Source: CALKAL01 sp051846895 (lineage in GTDB: Bacteria > Bacillota > Bacilli > Bacillales > Alkalibacillaceae). Taken from it: a DNA stretch of 64,000 nucleotides. The stretch covers positions 62,001 through 126,000 of the forward strand of contig JBPYCQ010000008.1 in the NCBI GenBank assembly GCA_051846895.1, read 5' to 3'. Of this stretch, positions 26,030 to 35,045 are shown piece by piece; position 1 is the stretch's first letter, and each line of letters opens with the position of its first letter. The notes beneath the pieces were generated by a model. The model was not told the DNA's origin, ran no database searches, and saw only the letters and a program-made list of their open reading frames with translations. A program made the translations under genes and the position numbers.

Positions 26030-27323
26030 AAAATTGTGTCATTACCATTGCTTTACCTGCTAGATATCCGTCAGTTAATACCTGCACATCAATTTTAGCA
26101 AACTTTCGTCCAATTTCTAATACTTCTGGAATGATCTTAATGTGACTTCCAATTTGAACGGGTTTCATGTAGAAAATAGATAAATTTTCTATAACCATGT
26201 CTCCCGTTTTTTCTTGTATAAAAATTTGGTGACAAACCTCTGAGACAATGCTTGCAAATACTCCGTACGATAACGATCCAAGCTGATTTGTCATCTGTGG
26301 CGTAACTTCTATCGAATAAGCATCTGCATCACTATCATATTTTAATTGCTGTTGCACGATATCATCAATCGTCTCCCCTATTTGTGGTTGTCTTTGGTTG
26401 TTTTGTAATCCTTTAATAACATCTTGTCTCGTGATTACACCTTGAAAGACATTTTGTTCATTAACAACTGGGAGCATTTCAATGCCTTGCCAAACCATAG
26501 TATGTGCAGTGCTTGCTAATGAAGTAGTTTTTTGTACAGTATTAGGATGTTTCGTCATTACTTTTTCAATTTTTAATTCATTTGATTTTCCAATTATATC
26601 TTTAGAGGTGATGACTCCAATGACCTTATCATCTTGATCCAACACTGGGAATCGACTGTGCATCGTAATTTTATTTAGTTTATACCAATTTTCTACTATA
26701 TCACCTTCATGTAAAACGTAAGCCTTCTCTTTCGGTGTATATATATCATCGACAATAATGATTTCCTTTTTGATTAACTGGTCATATATAGCACGGTTAA
26801 TCATTGTGGCGACTGTAAACGTATCGTAAGAGCAGGAAATGACGGGTAGATCAAAATTATCAGCTAACTGTTTTACATGGTCAGTTGTGTCAAAACCGCC
26901 AGTTATTAAGATTGCTGCGCCTGCATTCAAGGCCAGTTCTTGAGCCTTCACGCGGTTTCCAACGATCAAAAGGGACCCTTTCTCTGTATAACGCATCATC
27001 GCATCTAGTTGCATCGCCCCAATAACGAATTTATTTAAAGTTTTATGTAAACCACTTTTTCCACCTAATACTTGCCCATCAACGATATTGACAACTTCAG
27101 CGAATGTTAACTTTTCGATATTCTCTTTTTTCTTTTTTTCGATTCGTATCGTACCCACTCGCTCAATCGTACTTACTAGACCAATGTTTTCTGCTTCTTT
27201 AATGGCGCGATAGGCAGTCCCTTCACTTACATCTAAATCTTTTGCTATTAAACGAACAGAAATTTTAGTTCCTACCCGTAAACTTTCTATATATTTTAAT
27301 ATTTGTTCATGTTTTGTCGCCAA
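26019..27323 (-). CDS. ytoI: YtoI: HTH, DRTGG, CBS and hotdog domain regulator
   Basis: 434 aa with four parts in order: an N-terminal winged-helix (residues 1-65, with D-V-S-E-G-T-A-Y-R-A-I-K), a DRTGG domain (about 70-185, with I-L-I-T-G-G-F), paired CBS domains (about 195-310), and a C-terminal thioesterase-like hotdog domain (about 325-430). This layout is that of YtoI. CBS pairs usually bind adenine nucleotides; the target genes and ligand are unknown. The start is TTG at 27323 with GGTG ahead of it. Confidence 0.9.
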   Translation of the reverse strand: MATKHEQILKYIESLRVGTKISVRLIAKDLDVSEGTAYRAIKEAENIGLVSTIERVGTIRIEKKKKENIEKLTFAEVVNIVDGQVLGGKSGLHKTLNKFVIGAMQLDAMMRYTEKGSLLIVGNRVKAQELALNAGAAILITGGFDTTDHVKQLADNFDLPVISCSYDTFTVATMINRAIYDQLIKKEIIIVDDIYTPKEKAYVLHEGDIVENWYKLNKITMHSRFPVLDQDDKVIGVITSKDIIGKSNELKIEKVMTKHPNTVQKTTSLASTAHTMVWQGIEMLPVVNEQNVFQGVITRQDVIKGLQNNQRQPQIGETIDDIVQQQLKYDSDADAYSIEVTPQMTNQLGSLSYGVFASIVSEVCHQIFIQEKTGDMVIENLSIFYMKPVQIGSHIKIIPEVLEIGRKFAKIDVQVLTDGYLAGKAMVMTQFFNR

Positions 27324-27380
27324 TTAGATCACCATACTGTTAAATTTTTATATTTATTATACCTCTATCATACTAGGATA

Positions 27381-27415
27381 AAAAGTGTCTACCCTTTTCT
27401 AATGGGCAGACACTT
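27381..27415 (-). terminator. Terminator of ytkL
   Basis: AAGTGTCTGCCC / GGGTAGACACTT stem (one mispair) with a 9-nt loop and T-run on the minus strand, directly behind ytkL. Confidence 0.8.
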
Positions 27416-27419
27416 ATTC

Positions 27420-28103
27420 TTAAAGTTCAATCATATCTCCTGGATTCATTACAAGTCCAATGCCTTTTGGTAAACTTTGAACAAATTTATGCGGATCTTG
27501 TTTTATTACAGGAAAAGTATTGTAGTGAATCGGGACTACTTTTTTCGCATGGATCCAATCGGCAGCAAGTTTGGCATCTTCAGGACCCATTGTAAAGTTA
27601 TCTCCAATCGGAATAAAAGCTAAATCAATATCATTTAAGTCCCCAATCATTTTTAAATCGGAAAATAATGCTGTATCGCCGACATGGTAAATTGTTTTAT
27701 CACCAATCGTAAGTAGAATTCCACCTGGCATCCCCGTATAAATGATTGTTCCATCCTCTTCTACAAAACTAGATCCATGAAAAGCTTGAGTGAATTTTAC
27801 TCTCCCAAAATCAAACTGATAGGACCCGCCGATATGCATCGGATGAGCATTACAACCTTTACTTGCTAAATAATTAGCTAACTCATTAGGCGCAACAATT
27901 AATGCATCATTTCTTTTTGCTAACTCTACAGTATCGCCGACATGGTCATTATGTCCATGTGTGAGTAGAATGACATCTACTTCTACTGAATCAGCGTCTA
28001 AATCACACAGTTCGTTACCAGAAATAAACGGATCGAAAATAATTCTAGTCCCTTCATTTTCAACTTGCACAACTGAATGTCCATGATAAGAAACTTTCAT
28101 CAT
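27420..28103 (-). CDS. ytkL: Metal-dependent hydrolase YtkL (UPF0173)
   Basis: 227-aa metallo-beta-lactamase-fold protein of the UPF0173 family. The metal motif T-H-G-H-N-D-H lies near residue 50, H-V-G-D-T-A-L-F near 145, and a C-terminal V-P-I-H-Y-N-T-F His near 195. GGAGG precedes a double ATG. The substrate is unknown. It is divergent from the M24 peptidase gene. Confidence 0.9.
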   Translation of the reverse strand: MMKVSYHGHSVVQVENEGTRIIFDPFISGNELCDLDADSVEVDVILLTHGHNDHVGDTVELAKRNDALIVAPNELANYLASKGCNAHPMHIGGSYQFDFGRVKFTQAFHGSSFVEEDGTIIYTGMPGGILLTIGDKTIYHVGDTALFSDLKMIGDLNDIDLAFIPIGDNFTMGPEDAKLAADWIHAKKVVPIHYNTFPVIKQDPHKFVQSLPKGIGLVMNPGDMIEL

Positions 28104-28215
28104 ATTAACCTCCTAATATTTTCTCCTTAAATAAATTGTTCGCCATAGTTCAATTATTTCCTTTGTTTCGATATGATTAAACTAAATAACTTTTTAATTT
28201 GAGGTGAATAATGAC

Positions 28216-29304
28216 ATGAATAATCGAATAGAAAAATTATTAAAAGTATTGGAAGAACAACAATTGGATAGTGTGTTTATAACTTCGAAGGAAAACGTAT
28301 TTTATTTTACAGGATTATATGCTAATGCACACGAACGATTAATCGCTTGTTATTTTGATCGATTCGGTCGTCAAATATTAATTGTACCAGCGTTAGAGCT
28401 AGAAGATGCAAAAAGTACGAATTTCCAAGGTAACATTATCTCGTACTTTGATCATGAAAATCCGTGGGAAAAAATTAAAGATGACTTAAATGATCGTCAA
28501 ATTCAATCCCTTGCTATTGAAAAAGACGACTTGAATGTCACACGTTATGAAACAATACAATCTTATTTTAAAAATGTGGAAATCGTTAACGGACAAGCGT
28601 TGTTAAATCAAATTCGTTTAATCAAAGATGAACATGAATATCAGTTGTTATTAGAGGCTGCACAATATGCTGATTTTGCAATTGAGACGGCTTTAAAACA
28701 TATCACTGTCGGAAAATCAGAGCTAGGAATTATTGCAGAAATTGAATATGCTTTGAAAAAAGAAGGTATTCAAAGCATGTCTTTTCCAACAACTGTTTTA
28801 ACAGGAGTGAAGTCGGCTTTACCACATGGTACACCTGATGAAACAACTATTAAAGATGGTGATTTCGTATTAATGGATCTTGGAGTCATTCATAATGGCT
28901 ATTGCTCTGATATTACACGCACTGTTGTAGTAGGCAAGGCATCTGATAAACAAAAAGAAATATATAATATCGTCCTTCAAGCAGAATTAGCTGCATTAGA
29001 TGGGAGTCAAACTGGTACACCACTTGGAGATATTGATCAGGCCGCACGAAAAGTAATTGAAAATGCAGGCTATGGAGAATATTTTCCACATCGAGTAGGT
29101 CATGGATTAGGGATTAATGTTCATGAATTTCCATCTTTGGCCTCAAACAATGATGCACCGCTTCAAGAAGGCATGTGCTATACCATTGAACCTGGAATTT
29201 ACTTACCGAATGTTGGCGGGGTACGTATTGAAGATGACGTTTTCATTACTAAAGAAGGTCCAGTAACTTTAACTAAGTTTACTAAAGATTTAATTGAACT
29301 TTAA
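28216..29304 (+). CDS. M24 family Xaa-Pro peptidase
   Basis: 362-aa metallopeptidase with an N-terminal creatinase-like domain and a C-terminal pita-bread domain. The five metal ligands are visible: two Asp in D-L-G-V and S-D-I-T-R-T, His in G-H-G-L-G-I-N-V-H-E, Glu in E-P-G-I-Y and Glu in V-R-I-E-D-D. It should cleave Xaa-Pro bonds in small peptides; dipeptidase versus aminopeptidase cannot be decided here. The start ATG 28216 is preceded by GAGGTG. A sirtuin gene follows after 11 bases and is probably cotranscribed. Confidence 0.9.
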   Translation: MNNRIEKLLKVLEEQQLDSVFITSKENVFYFTGLYANAHERLIACYFDRFGRQILIVPALELEDAKSTNFQGNIISYFDHENPWEKIKDDLNDRQIQSLAIEKDDLNVTRYETIQSYFKNVEIVNGQALLNQIRLIKDEHEYQLLLEAAQYADFAIETALKHITVGKSELGIIAEIEYALKKEGIQSMSFPTTVLTGVKSALPHGTPDETTIKDGDFVLMDLGVIHNGYCSDITRTVVVGKASDKQKEIYNIVLQAELAALDGSQTGTPLGDIDQAARKVIENAGYGEYFPHRVGHGLGINVHEFPSLASNNDAPLQEGMCYTIEPGIYLPNVGGVRIEDDVFITKEGPVTLTKFTKDLIEL

Positions 29305-29315
29305 GGAGGATTTCA

Positions 29316-30017
29316 TTGGTAAAAGATTGGTTAAATGAATCTCGATATACCGTAGTTTTTACAGGTGCGGGGATGTCTACAGAAAGTGGTTTACCTGATT
29401 TCCGTTCAGTAAACAGTGGGTTATGGAAGCAAAAAGATCCAACAACCATTGCGACCGTAGAAGCGCTTAATCATAATGTTGAAGAGTTTATTGAATTTTA
29501 TCGTGAGCGTGTGATGAAAGTTAAGGAGTTCCAACCACATCAAGGGCATCACATTCTAGCAGAGTGGGAAAAGAAAGGACTTATTCAATCTGTTATTACA
29601 CAAAATGTTGATGGATTTCACCAGCAAGCGGGAAGTAAAACGGTTTATGAATTACACGGAACTTTGCAGAAACTACATTGTCAAACATGTAAAAAAGAAT
29701 ACAGTAGCAATGAGTACCTAAAAGATGAATATTACTGTCAATGCGGGGGAGTGCTTAGACCGTCCATTGTATTATTTGGAGAAATGTTACCCGAAGATAC
29801 GATTAACCAAGCTGTTGTTGAAGCTGAAAAGGCGGAACTTTTTATAGTTTTAGGTTCATCACTAACTGTCTCTCCAGCCAATCAGCTTCCACTTTTAGCT
29901 AAACAAAATGGAGCGAAACTTATTATTGTCAATCGTGATGACACACCCCTTGACCACTTCGCCGACGCAGTGGTTAACGATCAATTAATTGGTGAGTTTT
30001 TAAAGAATTTAAATTAA
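29316..30017 (+). CDS. NAD-dependent protein deacylase (sirtuin)
   Basis: Sir2-family enzyme of 233 aa that removes acyl groups from lysine using NAD. G-A-G-M-S-T-E-S-G-L-P-D-F-R and T-Q-N-V-D-G-F-H build the NAD site, L-H-G gives the catalytic His, and a zinc ribbon has C-x2-C followed about 20 residues later by C-x-C. G-S-S-L-T-V-S-P is also present. TTG 29316 follows AAGGAGG. In B. subtilis the sirtuin SrtN, with AcuC, reactivates acetyl-CoA synthetase; acuABC lies 29 kb away in this window. Confidence 0.93.
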   Translation: MVKDWLNESRYTVVFTGAGMSTESGLPDFRSVNSGLWKQKDPTTIATVEALNHNVEEFIEFYRERVMKVKEFQPHQGHHILAEWEKKGLIQSVITQNVDGFHQQAGSKTVYELHGTLQKLHCQTCKKEYSSNEYLKDEYYCQCGGVLRPSIVLFGEMLPEDTINQAVVEAEKAELFIVLGSSLTVSPANQLPLLAKQNGAKLIIVNRDDTPLDHFADAVVNDQLIGEFLKNLN

Positions 30018-30078
30018 AAGATGGGTGGTTAATTTTGATTTTTGGTTATTGACGATTCTCAAGTATTGGATTTATTGA

Positions 30079-30120
30079 AAAAAGAAGGCGTTTATTCCTG
30101 TGGAGTGATCGCCTCTTTTT
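30079..30120 (+). terminator. Terminator after the sirtuin gene
   Basis: AAAAAGAAGGCG / CGCCTCTTTTT with one bulged base and a 19-nt loop, ending in a T-run. It isolates the repeat array that follows from the upstream transcript. Confidence 0.65.
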
Positions 30121-30156
30121 AATGCCTTACGCTTTAAGATCGGTTTCTCATCCATC

Positions 30157-30548
30157 TTCGGCCGTCGCGCTCTCAACTTCGGCCGTCGTGCTCTCAACTT
30201 CGGCCGTCGCACTCTCAACTTCGGCCGTCGCACTCTCAACTTCGGCCGTCGTGCTCTCAACTTCGGCCGTCGCACTCTCAACTTCGGCCGTCGCACTCTC
30301 AACTTCGGCCGTCGCACTCTCAACTTCGGCCGTCGCACTCTCAACTTCGGCCGTCGCACTCTCAACTTCGGCCGTCGCACTCTCAACTTCGGCCGTCGCG
30401 CGCTCAACTTCGACCGTCGCACTCTCAACTTCGGCCGTCGCACTCTCAACTTCGGCCGTCGCGCGCTCAACTTCGACCGTCGCGCGCTCAACTTCGACCG
30501 TCGCGCGCTCAACTTCGACCGTCGCGCGCTCAACTTCGACCGTCGCGC
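30157..30548. repeat. GC-rich tandem array, 18.5 copies of a 21-bp unit
   Basis: Eighteen complete 21-bp units from 30160 to 30537 plus a half unit; the main form is GGCCGTCGCACTCTCAACTT plus C. The variants are ordered: units 1-11 have GGCC with CGCACTC, CGTGCTC or CGCGCTC; units 12 and 15-18 have CGCGCGC; units 13 and 16-18 begin GACC. The unit is about 62 percent G+C in AT-rich surroundings. As 21 is a multiple of three, it leaves open frames on both strands, but none has a credible ribosome site, and the array sits between two terminators. No spacers, so it is not CRISPR. Confidence 0.95.
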
Positions 30549-30560
30549 AAACTGTAACAA

Positions 30561-30600
30561 AAAAATCCGCATCGTCCAAGGCCGATGCGGATTTTTTCTT
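30561..30600 (-). terminator. Terminator of ald
   Basis: Perfect 14-bp stem AAAAATCCGCATCG / CGATGCGGATTTTT with an 8-nt loop and T-runs on both sides, directly behind ald. Strong and probably bidirectional. Confidence 0.9.
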
Positions 30601-30602
30601 TT

Positions 30603-31715
30603 TTACAAAAGCTCGTGTAAATCTTTATATTCTAAGCCGTGTGCTTCTGCAACTGCTTTGTAAACCACATATCCATCTAATGTATTAAAACCTTTTGACA
30701 AGTGCGGATTGTCTGTAGCTGCTTGTTTGTAACCTTTGTTCGCAAGCTGCAATGCATATGGAACTGTTACATTTGTTAAACCAATTGTCGAAGTTCTAGG
30801 GACAGCCCCTGGCATGTTTGCAACCGCATAATGAAGCACACCATGTTTTTCAAATGTCGGATTGTCATGTGTTGTAATTCGATCAGACGTTTCAAATATA
30901 CCACCTTGGTCTACTGCAACATCAACTACGACAGAACCTGGTGACATTTGCTTAACCATATCTTCAGTTACCAATTTAGGAGCTCTAGCACCCGGTATTA
31001 AAACAGCACCAATGACTAAATCAGATTGCGCAACCGCTTCTTCGATATTCATTGGATTTGACATCACTGTATTAATTTGATTTCCGAAAATATCATCAAG
31101 TTCACGTAGACGCTCAGGATTAAGATCAATGATTGTCACATCTGCACCAAGACCGACAGCAATTTTTGCAGCGTTCGTACCAACAACGCCCCCACCAATG
31201 ACGGTTACTTTACCACGCTGTACACCTGGGATCCCGCTTAATAAAATTCCTTTTCCACCTTTTGATTTTTCAAGGAACTGAGCACCGATTTGTGCAGACA
31301 TTCTTCCAGCTACTTCACTCATCGGTGTTAATAAAGGTAATGAGCGGTTATCTAATTGTACGGTTTCATATGCAATAGCAACAACTTTTTTATCAACTAA
31401 AGCCTTTGTTAATTCAGGTTCAGCTGCTAAATGTAAATAAGTAAATAAAATTAATCCTTCATAAAAATAATCATACTCTTCAGGTAATGGTTCCTTAACT
31501 TTCATTACCATTTCTTGAGCCCATGCATCTTTTGCAGTCTTTACAATTGTTGCACCAGCCTCTTCGTACTGCGCATCAGTAAAACCTGAACCTTCACCTG
31601 CACTACTTTCCACAAATACATCGTGCCCTGCATTAGTAAGTGCTACGACCCCTGCTGGAGTAAGTGCCACTCTATTCTCATTGTTTTTTATTTCTCTTGG
31701 CACACCAATTTTCAT
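30603..31715 (-). CDS. ald: Alanine dehydrogenase
   Basis: 370 aa; interconverts L-alanine and pyruvate with NAD, used for alanine catabolism and sporulation in Bacillus. The N-terminal G-V-P-R-E-I-K-N-N-E-N-R-V is diagnostic, the Rossmann motif is V-I-G-G-G-V-V-G-T near residue 170, and Lys and His substrate residues fall in the V-K-E-P-L and T-Y-L-H-L-A segments. It has its own terminator. Confidence 0.97.
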   Translation of the reverse strand: MKIGVPREIKNNENRVALTPAGVVALTNAGHDVFVESSAGEGSGFTDAQYEEAGATIVKTAKDAWAQEMVMKVKEPLPEEYDYFYEGLILFTYLHLAAEPELTKALVDKKVVAIAYETVQLDNRSLPLLTPMSEVAGRMSAQIGAQFLEKSKGGKGILLSGIPGVQRGKVTVIGGGVVGTNAAKIAVGLGADVTIIDLNPERLRELDDIFGNQINTVMSNPMNIEEAVAQSDLVIGAVLIPGARAPKLVTEDMVKQMSPGSVVVDVAVDQGGIFETSDRITTHDNPTFEKHGVLHYAVANMPGAVPRTSTIGLTNVTVPYALQLANKGYKQAATDNPHLSKGFNTLDGYVVYKAVAEAHGLEYKDLHELL

Positions 31716-31779
31716 TTCTCTATACCTCCTATTTATGTTAGATATATTTTATAACGACTTTCGCAAAAGAAAAGTCAGG

Positions 31780-32541
31780 TTATAGATAACGATGAATAAC
31801 ATCTAGACCTCCAGTTACTTCAATAAAAGCTCCTGTAATCATATCTGACTGATCGTCACATAGGAAACCAACTGTGCGTGCAATATCTTCACCCGTACCT
31901 GAACGTCCAATTGGAGTATGATGATCTACGTCAGCCTGTCTACTTCTTTCGATTGAACTTTCTTTCATATCACCTGTAATATCGCCAGGCGCGACCATAT
32001 TCGCTGTAATTCGGTTTTCAGCCTCTTCAAGAGCAATCGTCTTCATTAATGAATGCAATCCAACTTTCGCAGCTGCAAAAGCCGAGCGATAAATCCAACC
32101 GCTACTTTGATTAGCATTTTGAAATCCTAAAAAAATGATTCTACCAAAATTTTGTTGCCTCATAATAGGGATACACTTTCTAACAAAATAAAAAGAAGCG
32201 TCTAAATTCCCTCGAATCATCTTATCCCATTCTTCATCTGTATAATCGACTAATTTTTTGCGTTCAAATATGTATGGGCCAGCGTTGTTTACTAAACAGT
32301 CAATCCTACCGAACTTAGTCATGGCTTGGTCTATGACATACTCAATTTGCTTTTGATCCATCACGTCTAGTTGCTCAATATGTAAGCGATTACGGTTCTC
32401 TTTTTGCAGGTCAACAAGCTCTTCTGCTTTTTGAGCATCTGTATGATAAGTAGCAGTGACACTGTAACCATGGTTAAGAAAATACTCCGTCATTTGTCTT
32501 CCTAACCCTTTAGTACCCGCGGTTATTACAACATGGCGCAT
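31780..32541 (-). CDS. Short-chain dehydrogenase/reductase, atypical active site
   Basis: 253-aa SDR. The N-terminal cofactor motif T-A-G-T-K-G-L-G and the structural N-N-A-G are normal, and P-G-D-I follows the active site. In the expected Y-x3-K motif the sequence reads F-A-A-A-K, with Phe155 at the Tyr position and Lys159 kept; the residue 13 before it, usually Ser, is Asn142. A Tyr four residues earlier (Tyr151) might substitute. B. subtilis YtkK is a likely relative by neighbourhood. GGAGG before ATG 32541 overrides the longer frame to 32568. The substrate is unknown. Confidence 0.85.
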   Translation of the reverse strand: MRHVVITAGTKGLGRQMTEYFLNHGYSVTATYHTDAQKAEELVDLQKENRNRLHIEQLDVMDQKQIEYVIDQAMTKFGRIDCLVNNAGPYIFERKKLVDYTDEEWDKMIRGNLDASFYFVRKCIPIMRQQNFGRIIFLGFQNANQSSGWIYRSAFAAAKVGLHSLMKTIALEEAENRITANMVAPGDITGDMKESSIERSRQADVDHHTPIGRSGTGEDIARTVGFLCDDQSDMITGAFIEVTGGLDVIHRYL

Positions 32542-32673
32542 GGAATTCCTCCATTCGAAATCAATCAATAGCTATTTTATCACGACTGCTATATAAAATG
32601 AAAGATGTTAGACTGTTTATTAAAAATAACAGGCCATGTTATACTAAAATAAAATATTTTGTGGAGGTGCAAT

Positions 32674-33111
32674 ATGTCATTCGAATATCATAACATTCTT
32701 GTTGCGATTGATGGCTCGAAGGGTTCTGATATTGCATTTAAGAAAGCCATTGATATTGCAAAACGGAATAACGCAAATTTAATCCTTTCTCATATTATTG
32801 AGACAAACCTTTACTCCTCCGTTGAAGCATATGATCGAAACATTTCTGAAAGATTACAAAATGATGCACAGGCATTATTAAAAACGTATGAGGATCGTGC
32901 ACTGAAGGCGAACATTGGACAAGTAAAAACAGATTTAGACTACGGTTCTGCAAAAGTAAAAATAGCAAAAGAAGTTGCACCAAAATATGATTGCGATCTC
33001 ATCATATGTGGTGCAACAGGCCGAACAGCTATTGAGAGATTTTTTATAGGTAGTGTATCAGAACATATTACTCGTTACGCCGAAGTTGATGTTCTAATCG
33101 TTAAAGAGTAA
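32674..33111 (+). CDS. Universal stress protein (UspA family)
   Basis: 145-aa single-domain Usp. It starts H-N-I-L-V-A-I-D-G-S with the conserved Asp, and the ATP-binding G-x2-G-x9-G-S pattern appears as G-A-T-G-R-T then G-S-V-S-E near the C-terminus, so it is of the nucleotide-binding type. GGAGGTG precedes ATG 32674; five upstream in-frame codons from a GTG contain that site and are excluded. Its end overlaps the convergent EcsC-family gene by 18 bases. Confidence 0.92.
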   Translation: MSFEYHNILVAIDGSKGSDIAFKKAIDIAKRNNANLILSHIIETNLYSSVEAYDRNISERLQNDAQALLKTYEDRALKANIGQVKTDLDYGSAKVKIAKEVAPKYDCDLIICGATGRTAIERFFIGSVSEHITRYAEVDVLIVKE

Positions 33112-33930
33112 AGATTCGTTGTTCCTTTCATTAATAAGTCTATGCTGGTAAAAACGTTTGGCAAGGTCTGTCACTTGTTTAGCTAAACGATAATTAGTAA
33201 TGGCCCCAATTCCGACACTTATTAGTGGAATACCTTGAATTAATTTTTTCTTAAAGCTGACAATGGCAATTGTTTTAAAAATTTGGTTTAATGGTTGTTC
33301 AAACCAACTTTGATCAGTTAACATACGTTCTTCCGAGAGTACAGATTCAAGATTTTCTGTACTCTTTTTTAAATCTATCCAAGCTTGGTATTGCATTCTT
33401 TTAGGTAATGTCCCTGCATGAAAAACTTTTAAAGCAATCACCATCTCAATTGGATTATTCATATTGTAACCAAAGCATGATCCAATCAATTGGACACTTC
33501 TTAAATTTAGTGCAACGATTAATGGTAAATCAACACCCAGAAATAACCATCCACCCGTTCCTGTAATTCCACCTTGAGTAAACGAATACACTCTATTTTT
33601 AGCAACTTGTTGATCAGCTAAATAAGTGAGTTGATCGATTGAAAGTCGCTGTAAATCTTCAATCGTTTCAATTGTCTCATCATAAGTTCTAGCTATTTGA
33701 AGAATTCTGTTTTTAGCTTCATTCTGCGCATTAGTACTTTGAATAAAAGTATAAGTGTATAAAAACCATTGATCGACAAATTCATAAAACCTTTTTTGAA
33801 AAAAATGCGGTAGCTGCTTAAACGAATTTTGGACCCACATTTCATAAAGACTTTCAAAATCATTAGTAACGTAATTTTCTAAATCTGCTTCCCACTTGTT
33901 AATCTCTTTTAAAACACGTTCCTCTCCCAT
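33094..33930 (-). CDS. EcsC family protein
   Basis: 278 aa. A mostly helical protein with a central hydrophobic stretch (G-G-I-T-G-T-G-G-W-L-F-L-G-V-D-L-P) and a second near the C-terminus (I-P-L-I-S-V-G-I-G-A-I-T-N-Y), as in the EcsC family. The family takes its name from the third gene of the B. subtilis ecs operon; its function is unknown. AAAGGGG precedes the ATG. Confidence 0.82.
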   Translation of the reverse strand: MGEERVLKEINKWEADLENYVTNDFESLYEMWVQNSFKQLPHFFQKRFYEFVDQWFLYTYTFIQSTNAQNEAKNRILQIARTYDETIETIEDLQRLSIDQLTYLADQQVAKNRVYSFTQGGITGTGGWLFLGVDLPLIVALNLRSVQLIGSCFGYNMNNPIEMVIALKVFHAGTLPKRMQYQAWIDLKKSTENLESVLSEERMLTDQSWFEQPLNQIFKTIAIVSFKKKLIQGIPLISVGIGAITNYRLAKQVTDLAKRFYQHRLINERNNESLLFND

Positions 33931-33962
33931 TAATAAGCCCCTTTCCTAAAAAATTAAAAATT

Positions 33963-33990
33963 AGTCCCCGGATTTTTATCTGCGGGGACT
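33963..33990 (-). terminator. Terminator of ytxK
   Basis: AGTCCCCG / CGGGGACT perfect 8-bp stem with a 12-nt loop, followed on the minus strand by T-rich sequence. Confidence 0.75.
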
Positions 33991-33995
33991 TCATA

Positions 33996-34976
33996 CTATC
34001 TTTCGTTCTCAAACCAATTATTAAATTGTATTAAAATATTGTCCATTGCTTTCACATCTTTAAAAGATGGTAATTCCGCAAGTAAAGCTTTTGTTGGATT
34101 TTTTGTACCTAAGCCTTGTTTTTGTAAAATAAAAATACTTTTAGAAAACTTTTCATCCTTGAACATCGTTTTAGGAAGTTCCAATAATCCAATTATATGT
34201 GTATGTTCTTTAAGATACGTATGAAGTTTATCTGTTTGCTCACTTGAAAACAAAAAGCTTGGAACGACAAGAAATATATATCCTCCATCTTTTGTATAAT
34301 TGACACTTTGTTCAATAAAAAGATGGTGTGCTAATGAATGTCCTTCTTCTGATTTCAATTCATAACCACTGGCAGTTGTATCGTCCGGATAATATCCAAC
34401 TGGCAAATCAGAAACGACAACATCAACTGGTTCAAGTAATATTGGTTTTAAACTATCTTGATGAAAAAATTCTATATTTCTTTCTTGCAAATTTGTATTA
34501 TTGAACGCTAATTGAATGAGTGTCGGGTCAACTTCACTTCCGTATACTTGTAATTCACGACTTTCCTGTTGATTAAGTACAGCTAATAATAAATTAGCCG
34601 TTCCACAAGCAGGATCAAAAATTGAAAATGACCGACGCTCTTCCATAAACCTCTGCACTAAATAGCCTATAAAGATGCCAACTGTATCAGGTGTAATATA
34701 ATGATGCTGTTGAGTAGCACCCTTCATTCCCTTTAAAATGGCTAATTGCATCGCTTTACGACGAGTTTCAAAATCAAAGTTATTAATATCAACTTTATCT
34801 AGTTGTGATCGCAGCATTTTTTCATAATCTGGCCTTAAATCATTTGGTAATTCGTGTTCAAACAAAAGATTACTTGAAGCAATTAATGCTTCGATATACG
34901 GGGCATTTTCTTCTTTTTCAATATAACCTGTTGTTTCATCGATCCATTTAAATAACTGTTCTATTTGCTGCTCCAT
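33996..34976 (-). CDS. ytxK: Class I SAM-dependent methyltransferase YtxK
   Basis: 326 aa resembling the methylase (HsdM/N6-adenine) fold. The SAM motif is F-D-P-A-C-G-T-A-N-L-L near residue 125. The catalytic N-P-P-Y position reads S-D-L-P-V-G-Y-Y, as in YtxK relatives, so DNA adenine methylation should not be assumed. No specificity subunit or restriction gene is nearby. ATG 34976 follows GGAGGG; the frame opens one codon earlier at TTG. Confidence 0.87.
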   Translation of the reverse strand: MEQQIEQLFKWIDETTGYIEKEENAPYIEALIASSNLLFEHELPNDLRPDYEKMLRSQLDKVDINNFDFETRRKAMQLAILKGMKGATQQHHYITPDTVGIFIGYLVQRFMEERRSFSIFDPACGTANLLLAVLNQQESRELQVYGSEVDPTLIQLAFNNTNLQERNIEFFHQDSLKPILLEPVDVVVSDLPVGYYPDDTTASGYELKSEEGHSLAHHLFIEQSVNYTKDGGYIFLVVPSFLFSSEQTDKLHTYLKEHTHIIGLLELPKTMFKDEKFSKSIFILQKQGLGTKNPTKALLAELPSFKDVKAMDNILIQFNNWFENER

Positions 34977-35045
34977 CAAAGTCCCTCCGTTAATTAATCT
35001 TGTTATATTTTAACAGATAATTGACGACTTTGACAGACTTGTCCC

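Noticed and set aside
30157..30548. CRISPR array
   Set aside because: The copies are directly adjacent with no unique spacers, and no cas gene is nearby.
30072..30688. Long reading frames of repeated heptapeptides on both strands of the 21-bp array
   Set aside because: They are open only because the unit length is a multiple of three and lacks stops. Starts fall in terminator hairpins or have no ribosome site, and the plus frame runs into the ald coding region.
33996..34976. ytxK as part of a restriction-modification system
   Set aside because: No specificity or restriction gene is adjacent, the N-P-P-Y motif is altered, and the neighbourhood is the conserved housekeeping one.
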